This document shows, piece by piece, positions 45,483 to 54,476 of a stretch of DNA of 64,000 nucleotides. Position 1 is the first letter of the stretch, and the number at the start of each line of letters is the position of its first letter. The notes under the pieces are model-generated. The model was not told the DNA's origin. It worked only from the letters and a program-made list of their open reading frames with translations, and made no database searches. The translations under genes and the position numbers were made by a program. Source of the DNA: Paenibacillus oenotherae (GTDB lineage: Bacteria > Bacillota > Bacilli > Paenibacillales > Paenibacillaceae). Location: the NCBI RefSeq assembly GCF_019443105.1, contig NZ_JAHZIJ010000004.1, positions 248,001 through 312,000 on the forward strand, read 5' to 3'.

Positions 45483-46086
45483 GAATTCCACTCCCATCGT
45501 TCCATTCGTCCCGATAGGCGAACATCAGCGCCCCGGTCTTGTCCGGCAGCGCCACTTCCTTCTGGAAGCGGAACCCGCATTTGCTGAAAATATGAATCAT
45601 CCGCGCATTTCGGACATCCGGCTCGGCAACAATTTTCTTCGTAGCGGCATGCTGGAATTGGAACCGCATCAATGCCTGCAGCAGCGGCGCCGCCAAGCCT
45701 TTGCCCAAATATTCAGGGGGACCAATCAGCAGGTGAATGCCTTGATCCGCTGGCTCAGCCTCATAATAACGGCCGATGATGTCCGGCTCTGCCCAATAGG
45801 ATTCGAAATAGCTCATCGGCTTGCCATCCAGCAATCCGATATAGAGCGCTTGATGGGAGTCGGCGAGAAATTGCGTCAGGTGGTCCCGATATTGCGCCAG
45901 CGGAATGTTCAGCTTCCAATAAGGGATCACATGCTCCTGTTGCTGCCAATCATGCAGCCGGTCCAGATCATCCTCTATGGATACCGGGCGGAAGCCCACG
46001 GTCATCCCCAGCGTCTCATTGTATTCCTCATACACACAGCCGTTACCGGAGGACTGCTGCAGTTGTTGATTCGAAGCGGCCTGCAA
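45475..46086 (-). CDS. hydroxylamine N-acetyltransferase (IucB/RhbD type, GNAT)
   Basis: 203 residues from a TTG start with AAGGAGG 9 nt upstream, inside the end of the synthetase gene (44-bp overlap). The Acetyltransf_8 features are present: the segment HVIPYWKLNIPLAQYRDHL, GIHLLIGPPEYLGKGLAAPLLQALM for acetyl-CoA binding and AEPDVRNARMIHIFSKCGF. It acetylates the N-hydroxylated diamine to give the hydroxamate arm. Confidence 0.9.
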   Translation of the reverse strand: MQAASNQQLQQSSGNGCVYEEYNETLGMTVGFRPVSIEDDLDRLHDWQQQEHVIPYWKLNIPLAQYRDHLTQFLADSHQALYIGLLDGKPMSYFESYWAEPDIIGRYYEAEPADQGIHLLIGPPEYLGKGLAAPLLQALMRFQFQHAATKKIVAEPDVRNARMIHIFSKCGFRFQKEVALPDKTGALMFAYRDEWNDGSGIHE

Positions 46087-47956
46087 GCTGCTCTACCTCC
46101 TTCACGAGCGGGTTGGGAATATCCACATAGACCGACTGCGCTTCCAGCGACCCTACCAGCTCATCCATGTCGTACAGCCGGGTGAGCAGGTTCGCCTTGC
46201 ACGGAAGCGTCTCCCAATTCAGCAGGCTTTCCAGAAAAATAGACGGCTCGCGGTTCATCGGCACGAATGCCTCCAGCGCTTCGCGCAGCTTGGCGAGCAG
46301 CAGCGCTTCGTCTGCCAGTCCTGCAAAGCCAAAGCCATTAATCAGCCCGAACATATGATTCATGATGAGATAGTATCGGAACCGCTCGTCGGCAACCGCG
46401 TCCTCGCAGACAGTCTGGCTTTTGGTGCCGATGCCCGGAAGACGATCCTCCAGCAGCTGCTCCGTCGATTTGCAGAAATAATAGCCTTGATTGTCCCGGA
46501 AGTAATAATGAACCGGATATCCGTCCTTCAGCTTCACTACACTGTTCTGCTGATGCGCTTCAAGCGCAATGCCCCATTTCTGATAGAGCCACACCATAGG
46601 GCGCAGCGATAATGCCAGATAGCGGGTGAACCAATCAACGCTGACCTCCGCCTCCATCCGGCCTTCCCGCCGGGCAATGCCGCGTATGGCAGCCGTCAGA
46701 ATGGTCTCGCCGCCTGGCAGCGGGTCCTGTACAAGTGCAGCGACCATTACAGCATCTTCAGCCGCTCGGCCGAGGAACGGATTTTCGCGCAACACAAGCT
46801 CGAAGCCGGATTCCTCTCCCTCTTGACCCTCGAAGCGAAGTGTAATGAAAGCAGGATCCGTAACAATATCAAATCCGGCAAACTGATCTCTCACCTCGCC
46901 GATCTCGGTATCCAGAAGCCTCGTAACCTCAACGCCCCGCTCAAGCTCCTTATATTTGTTCACGCGAAGTGAATTCGTTACTTTCACAGGTATGGAGCAT
47001 TTGTACATGAATGCAGCATCCGGGTGATAGATCGTCCGCAAGGAGGATGTCGCCATATAAGCGCGGCCGCACGGCCCCAGATCCTGCAGGAGACCATCCT
47101 CTATCGCCTTCTGAACCGGCGCCTGCTTGCGCAGAAATTCCGCTTGCAGCGGATGGACCGGCACAAGCGGCCACTCCTCGGCTCCGGCATGCAGGCTCAG
47201 CCATTCCTCGCTTACGGATTGATCCCCGCGCAGATCGCGCTTGATCAGCTCGCTGGCCGACAGCTCCAGAGCGGAATCCTCCAGCACGATGGAGCGGTGT
47301 GCGCGGAAGTAATGCAGGCGGAATTCGCCCTGCAGCTCCGGCGAATAGACCGCATTCTGCTCCTCTGGAATGCCTTGACGGCTCTTAGGTGTTGGATGAA
47401 GCAGATGACCGTAAACAAGCGACTGCTCGGCGGTGATAAAATCCATCGTTGACCGCTGTCCGTTGTCCATCCGCGCCTGCACGAAGCGCTCCACATTCTG
47501 GCAGCTTTGAATCGTTCGCAGCATTAGCTCATCCGGGCTGGCATCCTCCTTGGCTGCCAGCGTCAGCTCTTTGCCCAGCAGCGCAGCGAGCGTCACATAA
47601 TCAGCCTCTACCGCATGAGCGGAAGCTGCCGCTGCGCCTTCGCCTGTTCCCGTCACATAATGAACCGGAAAGACGAACCGATGGCGGCCAGTCGCGGAAT
47701 AATAGTCCACGCCTGCCAGCAGCGCAATATTCTGTTGCGGGAGCAGGCACACCAGCGTACCCGCAGCCCCGGCTCCGATCCCTGCGTTCAGTCCCGCCAG
47801 AAAGCGGTGCTCGGGTCTCAGCGAACCTTTAACCTGCGCCTCTCCAGCCGCATATACGAAGCCATCCCCCGTTTCTCTCAAATAGCAATTCAATAAATTT
47901 TGCATCGCGGCCTGACCTGCAATCGTCTTGGCCGCCTGTCTCCTGTCATTCAACAT
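46043..47956 (-). CDS. NIS siderophore synthetase (RhbC/IucA-like)
   Basis: 637 residues. IucA/IucC family motifs: GHLLHPTPKSRQGI, PLVPVHPLQAEFL, RTIYHPDAAFMYKCSIPVKVTNSLRVNKYKE and KWGIALEAHQQNSVVKL, with a C-terminal FhuF-like thumb. It is placed as rhbC, between the decarboxylase and the acetyltransferase, and so should condense citrate with the hydroxamate amine first. It is clearly distinct from the AsbB-type synthetase of the same operon. GGGGGA precedes the ATG. Confidence 0.9.
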   Translation of the reverse strand: MLNDRRQAAKTIAGQAAMQNLLNCYLRETGDGFVYAAGEAQVKGSLRPEHRFLAGLNAGIGAGAAGTLVCLLPQQNIALLAGVDYYSATGRHRFVFPVHYVTGTGEGAAAASAHAVEADYVTLAALLGKELTLAAKEDASPDELMLRTIQSCQNVERFVQARMDNGQRSTMDFITAEQSLVYGHLLHPTPKSRQGIPEEQNAVYSPELQGEFRLHYFRAHRSIVLEDSALELSASELIKRDLRGDQSVSEEWLSLHAGAEEWPLVPVHPLQAEFLRKQAPVQKAIEDGLLQDLGPCGRAYMATSSLRTIYHPDAAFMYKCSIPVKVTNSLRVNKYKELERGVEVTRLLDTEIGEVRDQFAGFDIVTDPAFITLRFEGQEGEESGFELVLRENPFLGRAAEDAVMVAALVQDPLPGGETILTAAIRGIARREGRMEAEVSVDWFTRYLALSLRPMVWLYQKWGIALEAHQQNSVVKLKDGYPVHYYFRDNQGYYFCKSTEQLLEDRLPGIGTKSQTVCEDAVADERFRYYLIMNHMFGLINGFGFAGLADEALLLAKLREALEAFVPMNREPSIFLESLLNWETLPCKANLLTRLYDMDELVGSLEAQSVYVDIPNPLVKEVEQLAGRFESTTAAVLR

Positions 47957-49677
47957 CCTGTTTTCTCCCCCTTATGTACAATGGACGCCGCAAGCTCTCT
48001 GGCCAATATTTCTCCTGTCTCTATCACTTTCCGCACAATAATCGCCGTATGCTTCTTCTCCGTCCGCGGGTTCAGCAGCGTCAGCTTCAGACATCTGCGC
48101 CCGTTCACCGACGTTCTGGCCAGTACAGCCCAGCCCTTGCTCATCAGTCTTGAGCGAATCGCATTATTAAGCTCATCCGACCACTCGCCCTCCTCCACAT
48201 CAGCCGGACACCATGCCGGGACATAGCGGAATACGACTGTGCTGAGCTCCGGCTCGGCGATCAGTTCAAGACCATTTTCCTCCCGTATTAGAGCCGCAGT
48301 AGCGCGGGCAGTAGCCACCGTATGATCAACCATCTCCCCGAAGGCCCGCCGACCATAATGCTGGAGCGACAGGTACAGCTTGAGCGCATCGAAGCGCCGG
48401 GTCGTTGAGAGCGACTTGATGACCAGATTAGGAACGCCCTCGTCCTCATCCTCCTCCGGATTCAAGTAATCCGCATTCAGGCGAATGGATTGGAATCGCG
48501 CTTTGTCCCGCACCAGGAAGGCTCCGCAGCTAATGGCCTGGTAGAAGCCTTTGTGAAAATCAACCGTCATTGAATCGGCCTGCCCGATTCCCTGAAGAAG
48601 CCCGCTATGGCGATCGCTCATCGCCAGCGCCCCGCCATACGCTGCATCGACATGCAGCCAAATGCCGTATTGCTCCGCGACAGCAGCCAGCTCCTCCAAA
48701 GGATCGATGCTCCCGAAGTCGGTCGTGCCCGCTGTTGCTACAATGGCAAAGGGCAGCAAGCCGCCCTCCTCAAGCTCTATCAGCCGCCGTTCCAGCGCCT
48801 CGGGCCGCATGCGATTTCTGTCATCCGTCTCAATAGAGATCACAGACTGCTCGCCAAGCCCCATCAGCGCAGCGGACTGCTTCACCGTAAAATGCGCCGC
48901 TTCCGAGCAGAGCACCCGCATCCGGCAAGCGGCCGCTGGCAGACCGCGCTTCTGAACATTCCAGCCCCACTTGCTCCAGGCGTAATGATTGCGCGCCAGA
49001 AGAAGGCCCATCAGGTTGGACTGCGTCCCTCCGCTGGTGAACACGCCATCTGCGGAAGAACCCAGGTTGTACAAGCCGCATAACCAACCGATTAGTTCCT
49101 CCTCAAGCAATGTCCCTGCCATGCTCTGGTCCCATGAGTCCATTGATTGATTCGTCGCCCCGATCCATGCTTCAGCGGCCGCCGACATCATCAGAGGCGG
49201 ACAATGAAGATGCGCTGCGCAGGCCGGATGTGTAACCACTGCCGAATGGCGGAGCACCTCGGCGCCTACACGCTCCAGCAGCGACTGCACATCCCCTTCC
49301 TCCTCCGGCAGCTCCGGACAGACCGGGCGATGCTGCAACGCTTCCGCAACCTGCTGGGGCTCCGCCCCGCTGTATGGCTTGCTTGAGGACGCGAACTCCT
49401 TAATCAGCACATCCGACAAGACTCCCATCAGCCCCCGGTACGCATCTTGACTTTGCGGTGATTCCGACAGGAACATAGCCGCGAACCGCTCTCCCTGCTT
49501 GCTCGAACCAGGGGATTCCGCCGCTTGCGGGAGGTCCCCCGCTACCGATTGTGAATGATCGCCTGCCACCGCTTGCGAGTGTCCCCCTGTTGCCGCTTGC
49601 GAGTCATTCCCTGCCACTTGCGAGTGCTGCTGCTCCACTTCGCGCTCTGGCAGCGTGTAAACGTCTTGACTGCTCAT
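47950..49677 (-). CDS. ddc: L-2,4-diaminobutyrate decarboxylase (Ddc/RhbB type)
   Basis: 575 residues, PLP group II decarboxylase. PLP-lysine in MTVDFHKGFYQAIS, substrate region HVDAAYGGALAMSDRH, and VFTSGGTQSNLMGLLLAR. It turns 2,4-diaminobutyrate into 1,3-diaminopropane. The N-terminus carries five degenerate ~9-residue repeats (HSQAVAGD, HSQSVAGD) not seen in the family, probably a microsatellite-like expansion. It overlaps dat by ATGA. Confidence 0.92.
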   Translation of the reverse strand: MSSQDVYTLPEREVEQQHSQVAGNDSQAATGGHSQAVAGDHSQSVAGDLPQAAESPGSSKQGERFAAMFLSESPQSQDAYRGLMGVLSDVLIKEFASSSKPYSGAEPQQVAEALQHRPVCPELPEEEGDVQSLLERVGAEVLRHSAVVTHPACAAHLHCPPLMMSAAAEAWIGATNQSMDSWDQSMAGTLLEEELIGWLCGLYNLGSSADGVFTSGGTQSNLMGLLLARNHYAWSKWGWNVQKRGLPAAACRMRVLCSEAAHFTVKQSAALMGLGEQSVISIETDDRNRMRPEALERRLIELEEGGLLPFAIVATAGTTDFGSIDPLEELAAVAEQYGIWLHVDAAYGGALAMSDRHSGLLQGIGQADSMTVDFHKGFYQAISCGAFLVRDKARFQSIRLNADYLNPEEDEDEGVPNLVIKSLSTTRRFDALKLYLSLQHYGRRAFGEMVDHTVATARATAALIREENGLELIAEPELSTVVFRYVPAWCPADVEEGEWSDELNNAIRSRLMSKGWAVLARTSVNGRRCLKLTLLNPRTEKKHTAIIVRKVIETGEILARELAASIVHKGEKTGC

Positions 49678-51041
49678 CCCCGCACCTCAACAAGTCCGCC
49701 CAGCATGACCCGTTCGACAGCGCGAACCGCATCATGGAATATGGCGGCAATCTCTTCTACCTGCTCATCCGTTATAATAAGCGGCGGCAGCAGACGCACG
49801 ACGCTGCCGTGCCGGCCGCCCAGCTCCAGAATCAGCCCCCGCTCCAGACAAGCCTTCTGAATCGCTTTGGCCATATCCGGTCTTGCAGGGTAGCTGCCCA
49901 GCACATCAATCGCTCCGTTCGTATCCACAATCTCGACGCCAATCATCAGTCCGCGCCCTCTCACATCACCGATACAGGATGTAAGCCGTCCAATCTGGCG
50001 CAGCCTCTCCAGCAGCCGTCCGCCAATAGCGGCGGCATGCTCATCTATCCGGTTCTCGCGGATAAACTTCATCGTTGCAAGCCCCGCAGCCATAGCCAGC
50101 TGATTGCCGCGGAAGGTGCCTGCATGGGCACCTGGCTCCCACACATCCAGCTCTTCACTGTAGACAACAACCGATAATGGCAGGCTGCCTCCGATCGCTT
50201 TGGACAGCACCACAGCATCAGGTATGATGCCGGAATGTTGAAAAGCAAACATGGAGCCCGTACGTCCGAAGCCCGTCTGCACCTCATCCATAATGAGCGG
50301 AATGCCGTTCTGCTTCGTAATCCGGCGCATCTCCCGCAGCCATTCGTCCGGCGCCGGGATCACCCCGCCTTCGCCCTGCACAGCTTCAACGATCATTCCT
50401 GCTGGCGCTGTAATGCCGCTCTCCGGATCGCTCAGCGTGCGCTCAATGTATTTGCTCCCGACCCGCCAGCCCTGCTCCCCGCCCAGCTCGAAGGGACAAC
50501 GATAGGCATAGGGATAAGGCAGAAAATGAACCTCCGGCATAAGACCGGATATGTCCCGTTTGGGGTTCAGATTGCCTGTCAGGCTTAATGCCCCATGGGT
50601 CATGCCATGATATCCTCCCTGAAAAGAGAGCATCGACCGTCGGCCGGTAGCCGTCTTCACGAGCTTGACTGCCGCTTCCACCCCATCGGCCCCCGAAGGA
50701 CCACAGAATTGGATGCGAGCTTTGGATGCGAAGGCTGCTGGCAGCAGCTGATAAAGCTCGTCAACGAACGCTTCCTTGACGGGCGTAGTCAGATCAAGAG
50801 TATGGAGCGGCAGACCGCTGTCCAGAGTACTGCGAATCGCTTCCACAACAACGGGATGGTTGTGCCCCAGAGCAAGCGTGCCTGCACCTGCAAGGCAATC
50901 GTAATACGTTTTGCCGTCAGCATCCTTCACCATCATGCCTGATGCTTCTGTGATGGCGATCGGAATTTTCCTCGGGTATGATCTGGCGTTCGATTCACGG
51001 CGTTGCTGACTTTCCAAATAATGCGTATTACTTGGAATCAC
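49674..51041 (-). CDS. dat: diaminobutyrate-2-oxoglutarate aminotransferase (Dat/RhbA type)
   Basis: 455 residues, class III aminotransferase with CLAGAGTLALGHNHP, GPSGADGVEAAVKLVKTATGRR, FQGGYHGMTHGALSLTGN, IMDEVQTGFGRTGSMFAF and PLP-lysine in VLSKAIGG. It makes L-2,4-diaminobutyrate from aspartate semialdehyde. First gene of the siderophore operon; GTG start with AGGAGG 8 nt upstream, directly behind a Fur-controlled promoter. Confidence 0.93.
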   Translation of the reverse strand: MIPSNTHYLESQQRRESNARSYPRKIPIAITEASGMMVKDADGKTYYDCLAGAGTLALGHNHPVVVEAIRSTLDSGLPLHTLDLTTPVKEAFVDELYQLLPAAFASKARIQFCGPSGADGVEAAVKLVKTATGRRSMLSFQGGYHGMTHGALSLTGNLNPKRDISGLMPEVHFLPYPYAYRCPFELGGEQGWRVGSKYIERTLSDPESGITAPAGMIVEAVQGEGGVIPAPDEWLREMRRITKQNGIPLIMDEVQTGFGRTGSMFAFQHSGIIPDAVVLSKAIGGSLPLSVVVYSEELDVWEPGAHAGTFRGNQLAMAAGLATMKFIRENRIDEHAAAIGGRLLERLRQIGRLTSCIGDVRGRGLMIGVEIVDTNGAIDVLGSYPARPDMAKAIQKACLERGLILELGGRHGSVVRLLPPLIITDEQVEEIAAIFHDAVRAVERVMLGGLVEVRG

Positions 51042-51063
51042 ATTATACTCCTCCTTGCGAAAA

Positions 51064-51115
51064 TGATAATCATTATCAAACTATCCTGTTTGATTGTAAA
51101 TGATTATCATTATCA
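51064..51115 (-). promoter_or_regulatory. Fur-controlled promoter of the siderophore operon
   Basis: A perfect Fur box TGATAATCATTATCA (51064-51078) and a one-mismatch box TGATTATCATTATCA (51101-51115) flank the minus-strand promoter TTTACA (51095-51100), 17-nt spacer, GATAAT (51072-51077). The -10 lies inside the first box. This predicts tight iron repression. The rest of the 372-base gap to the ATPase gene shows only a weak hairpin (51356-51391). Confidence 0.9.
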
Positions 51116-51413
51116 CCGCAAGAGGAAGAGTGCATATTCTTTTCCATGCGAAAGTTTTAAATTTTTTGCAGCATTTGCAAATTACAGCGCTGCAGCGCCT
51201 ACGCGATACTCATTTCACTTGCTCGCCATCTGCCTTCCCTAATTATCATTCACCCCGCAGTTATCTTGTAATAAAGCATCAGTCACAGTACATCTGGACA
51301 ACAATGAGCTCATACCGCCTCCTTCCAGCCACAATAATTAATTCCGTTAATCCCCCCGCACACTCCCCATGCAAAAATAGAGCGTGCGGGTTCCCCTCCC
51401 GGCCCGCTACTCC

Positions 51414-52277
51414 TTATACAGCGAAGGATGCGTCCGGCTTTCCCCGCTCGACTTCTGCCAGACGTCTGGAGCTGCCAGCCGCAGCATGCCGCCCCTTGCC
51501 CTCGGGAACACAGATCGGCGTGCCGAAGAAAGGATCGACCATAAGCTCGCATTCCATCCCGAACACCTCCCGAACAAGGTCCTTGCTGACGATATCCTCC
51601 GGCCTGCCCTGCGCGACAATCGTTTTGTTCTGAACCGCAATGAGATTATGCGCATAACGGCAGGCCATGTTCAAATCATGGAGCACCATGACAATCGTGC
51701 TCTTCTTGGTTTCATTCAGCTCAAACAACAGATCCAGCACATCGATCTGATGGGCAATATCCAGATAGGTCGTCGGTTCGTCGAGCAGAATCGTGTCTGT
51801 CCCCTGCGCCAGTGTCATCGCTATCCATGCGCGCTGGCGCTGCCCCCCTGAGAGCGAGTCTACCGAACGATGGGCAAGCTCCGTCATCTTGGTCGCGGCA
51901 AGTGCCTGCTCCACCATCGACTCATCCTCCTCTGACCACTGATTCAGCCAGCTTTGGTATGGATATCGTCCCTGCTTGACGAGTTGAAACACCGTCAGCC
52001 CTTCGGGCGTGACAGGGCCTTGAGGCAGAATCGACAGCTGCTTGGCCACTTCCTTCGTCTGCATGCGGGCAATGTCGCGCCCGCTTAGCACGATAGCGCC
52101 CTCCTGCGGCTTCAGCAATCGGGCTAACGAGCGGAGCAAGGTGGACTTTCCGCAGCCATTGGGTCCGATCATGACACTGATCTGGCCTTTGGGAAGCTGC
52201 AGGTTCAAACTGTCTATAATTTTGTTTCCTTCGTATGAAACGGATAATTGCTTGGTCTCCAAGTGTGGTACAGGCAT
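51414..52277 (-). CDS. ferric siderophore ABC transporter, ATP-binding protein
   Basis: 287 residues, FecE/FhuC type. Walker A GPNGCGKST, Q-loop in SILPQGP, signature SLSGGQRQRAW, Walker B TILLDEPTTYLD, switch His in VLHDLNMA. It powers uptake through the two preceding FecCD permeases. AAAGGAG lies 9 nt before ATG. Last gene of the uptake operon. Confidence 0.94.
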   Translation of the reverse strand: MPVPHLETKQLSVSYEGNKIIDSLNLQLPKGQISVMIGPNGCGKSTLLRSLARLLKPQEGAIVLSGRDIARMQTKEVAKQLSILPQGPVTPEGLTVFQLVKQGRYPYQSWLNQWSEEDESMVEQALAATKMTELAHRSVDSLSGGQRQRAWIAMTLAQGTDTILLDEPTTYLDIAHQIDVLDLLFELNETKKSTIVMVLHDLNMACRYAHNLIAVQNKTIVAQGRPEDIVSKDLVREVFGMECELMVDPFFGTPICVPEGKGRHAAAGSSRRLAEVERGKPDASFAV

Positions 52278-52293
52278 CTATGCCACTCCTTTC

Positions 52294-53343
52294 TTAACGT
52301 GCATTGCGCGTTCGATATAGAAGATAAATAAAGAACGGCGCTCCGATTCCAGCCGTGAACACCCCGACCGGAATGTCATGCGGCAGGAAGGCGGTTCTTC
52401 CTACCAAATCGGCAAGGAGCACGATCAAGCCCCCAAGCAATCCGGCGATAGGCAGCATACTGCCTGCAGACGGCCCGGCCAGCCGTCTGGCCATATGAGG
52501 CGCCAGCAGGCCGACAAATCCAATCGGTCCGGCCATCGAAACCGCGGACCCCGCCAGTATGACACAAATGCCCAGCAGCAGCAGGCGCTTGCGTTGAACA
52601 GCACTTCCTGTGCCTGCTGCAATATCATCCCCTAGCTGATGAATATTCAGCTCTCTTACACTCAATACTGCCAATAGCAGAAATACGGTCGTCCACGGCA
52701 GCAGCGACAGCACATTATCCCAAGATGTCCCGTAGATCGTGCCGGTAATCCACAGATATGCAGAGCTCGCTGCATAGATCGTCGGCGACATGACGATCAG
52801 CATCGTCGTCAAGGACGATATAAGAGCCGAGATGCCGATACCGACCAGCACCAGTCTGACCGGTGCGACGCCCCTCTTCCAAGCCAGCATGTAGATAAGC
52901 GCGGAAGCGGCCACAGCGCCAATCATAGCAGCGACCGGGAGCAGGTGAATGCTGTACAGGCCCGGCAGGTAGGTTAGAAAGGTTACTGCAGCGAGAGAAG
53001 CGCCTCCCGTAACGCCAATAAGGTCAGGAGCGGCGAGCGGATTGCGTATAATGCTTTGCATCATCGCCCCCGCAACGCCCAGTGACGCACCCACCATAAT
53101 AGCGATCACGATGCGAGGCAGCCGGAGCGTCTGTACAACCAGAATATGATCCGGCAGACCCTGACCGAGAACTGCCTTCCATACATCGAGCGGATTAATA
53201 TACATATCGCCGATGCCCGTGCTGACTACCATCGATCCCGCCACTACCGCAAGCAAGACCAGGAACAAGAGAATAAGCCGCTTATGGAGCTGAACAGAGA
53301 GAGACATTGCCGAGGAGCGAATTGTAATATAGCCCTTTCTCAC
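52294..53343 (-). CDS. ferric siderophore ABC transporter permease (FecCD) 2
   Basis: 349 residues, about nine or ten membrane helices, FecCD family motifs LRLPRIVIAIMVGASLGVAGAMMQSIIRNPLAAPDLIG and GPIGFVGLLAPHMARRLAG. GTG start overlapping the previous stop (GTGA), with AAGGGG 8 nt upstream. It forms a heterodimeric channel with the other permease. Confidence 0.93.
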   Translation of the reverse strand: MRKGYITIRSSAMSLSVQLHKRLILLFLVLLAVVAGSMVVSTGIGDMYINPLDVWKAVLGQGLPDHILVVQTLRLPRIVIAIMVGASLGVAGAMMQSIIRNPLAAPDLIGVTGGASLAAVTFLTYLPGLYSIHLLPVAAMIGAVAASALIYMLAWKRGVAPVRLVLVGIGISALISSLTTMLIVMSPTIYAASSAYLWITGTIYGTSWDNVLSLLPWTTVFLLLAVLSVRELNIHQLGDDIAAGTGSAVQRKRLLLLGICVILAGSAVSMAGPIGFVGLLAPHMARRLAGPSAGSMLPIAGLLGGLIVLLADLVGRTAFLPHDIPVGVFTAGIGAPFFIYLLYRTRNAR

Positions 53344-54476
53344 TTGTTCAGCCCCTTCCGCGCAATGAAAATAAAGACCGGCGTTCCGATGACAGCCGTC
53401 ATTACACCTACCGGCAGCTCTTGCGGCATGATGATATAGCGGGCCATAATATCTGCTGCCAGCAGCAGCAGTGCGCCTGATAGAGCGCTGTAAGGAATCA
53501 GCCAGCGATAATCCATCCCTGCGAACAGACGGCTAATCTGCGGCACGACAATGCCGATAAAACCGATCGGCCCTGCTACAGCTACCGAGCTTCCGGCGAG
53601 CAGAACGATGATGATGCTTCCGATGATTTTGACGGCTATCGTCTTCTGCCCCAAGCCCTTCGCCGTATCCTCGCCCATTGCAAGCACATTGAGATGGCGG
53701 CATATGATAAGGGCTGCAATCCAACTGACTGCCAAATAAGGCAGCACCGAGCTCAAGCTCTCCAGTGAACGCCCTGCGATAGAGCCCGTCAGCCAGAATA
53801 AGACATCATTCAAGCCGTTCTCATTCATAACGAGCAGCCCTTGCGTAAAGGACCCGAACAGCGCAGTCATAGCAGCACCTGCCAGCACAATTCTCATTGG
53901 CGACAGACCGTCGCGGCCAAGCGAGCCAAGGGCAAAGACAGACATAGCCCCAAGCGCCGCACCGAGGAAGGATATCCAAACCAGAACATTCATCGATCCG
54001 ATCCCGAATACCGTAATTGCAGTAACGACAGACAAGGTGGCCCCTGAATTAATGCCGAGTATTGTCGGGTCGCCGAGCGGATTGCGGGTGATTGCCTGCA
54101 TAATCGCCCCGGCTATTGCAAGGCTGGCGCCTATTGCAGCAGCAATCAGCGCCCGCGGGACTCTCGTTGTCCTGGCGATAATCTGTTCGTTAGAAGTGCT
54201 GTCGTATTGCACAATAGAGTCGTAAGCCTGCTGTACACTAATCTTGGTTGCGCCCAGTACGATGCTTAATCCGACGAACACCAGCATGGCCGCGCCTAGT
54301 ATTAGAAGCCCGGCGCTTCTCGCCCAAGGATTGCTAATGCCTATCGATGTCGATTCCACTTGATCCTCCCCTGTCAGACGCACAAAAGAATGAGCGTTCT
54401 CGCCCATTCTCAAGTGTGATGAATTAATGTTGCCCGTCTTATTAGTCAAGATCGAAGTAGAAGTAGAGATCGTCAA
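53340..54476 (-). CDS. ferric siderophore ABC transporter permease (FecCD) 1
   Basis: Up to 378 residues. FecCD signatures TRVPRALIAAAIGASLAIAGAIMQAITRNPLGDPTILG and GPIGFIGIVVPQISRLFAG, ~10 membrane helices. The start is uncertain: TTG at 54476 overlaps the binding-protein gene by 35 bp; an ATG at 54407 has a poor ribosome site. The first ~50 residues are polar and may be partly untranslated. Confidence 0.9.
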   Translation of the reverse strand: MTISTSTSILTNKTGNINSSHLRMGENAHSFVRLTGEDQVESTSIGISNPWARSAGLLILGAAMLVFVGLSIVLGATKISVQQAYDSIVQYDSTSNEQIIARTTRVPRALIAAAIGASLAIAGAIMQAITRNPLGDPTILGINSGATLSVVTAITVFGIGSMNVLVWISFLGAALGAMSVFALGSLGRDGLSPMRIVLAGAAMTALFGSFTQGLLVMNENGLNDVLFWLTGSIAGRSLESLSSVLPYLAVSWIAALIICRHLNVLAMGEDTAKGLGQKTIAVKIIGSIIIVLLAGSSVAVAGPIGFIGIVVPQISRLFAGMDYRWLIPYSALSGALLLLAADIMARYIIMPQELPVGVMTAVIGTPVFIFIARKGLNK

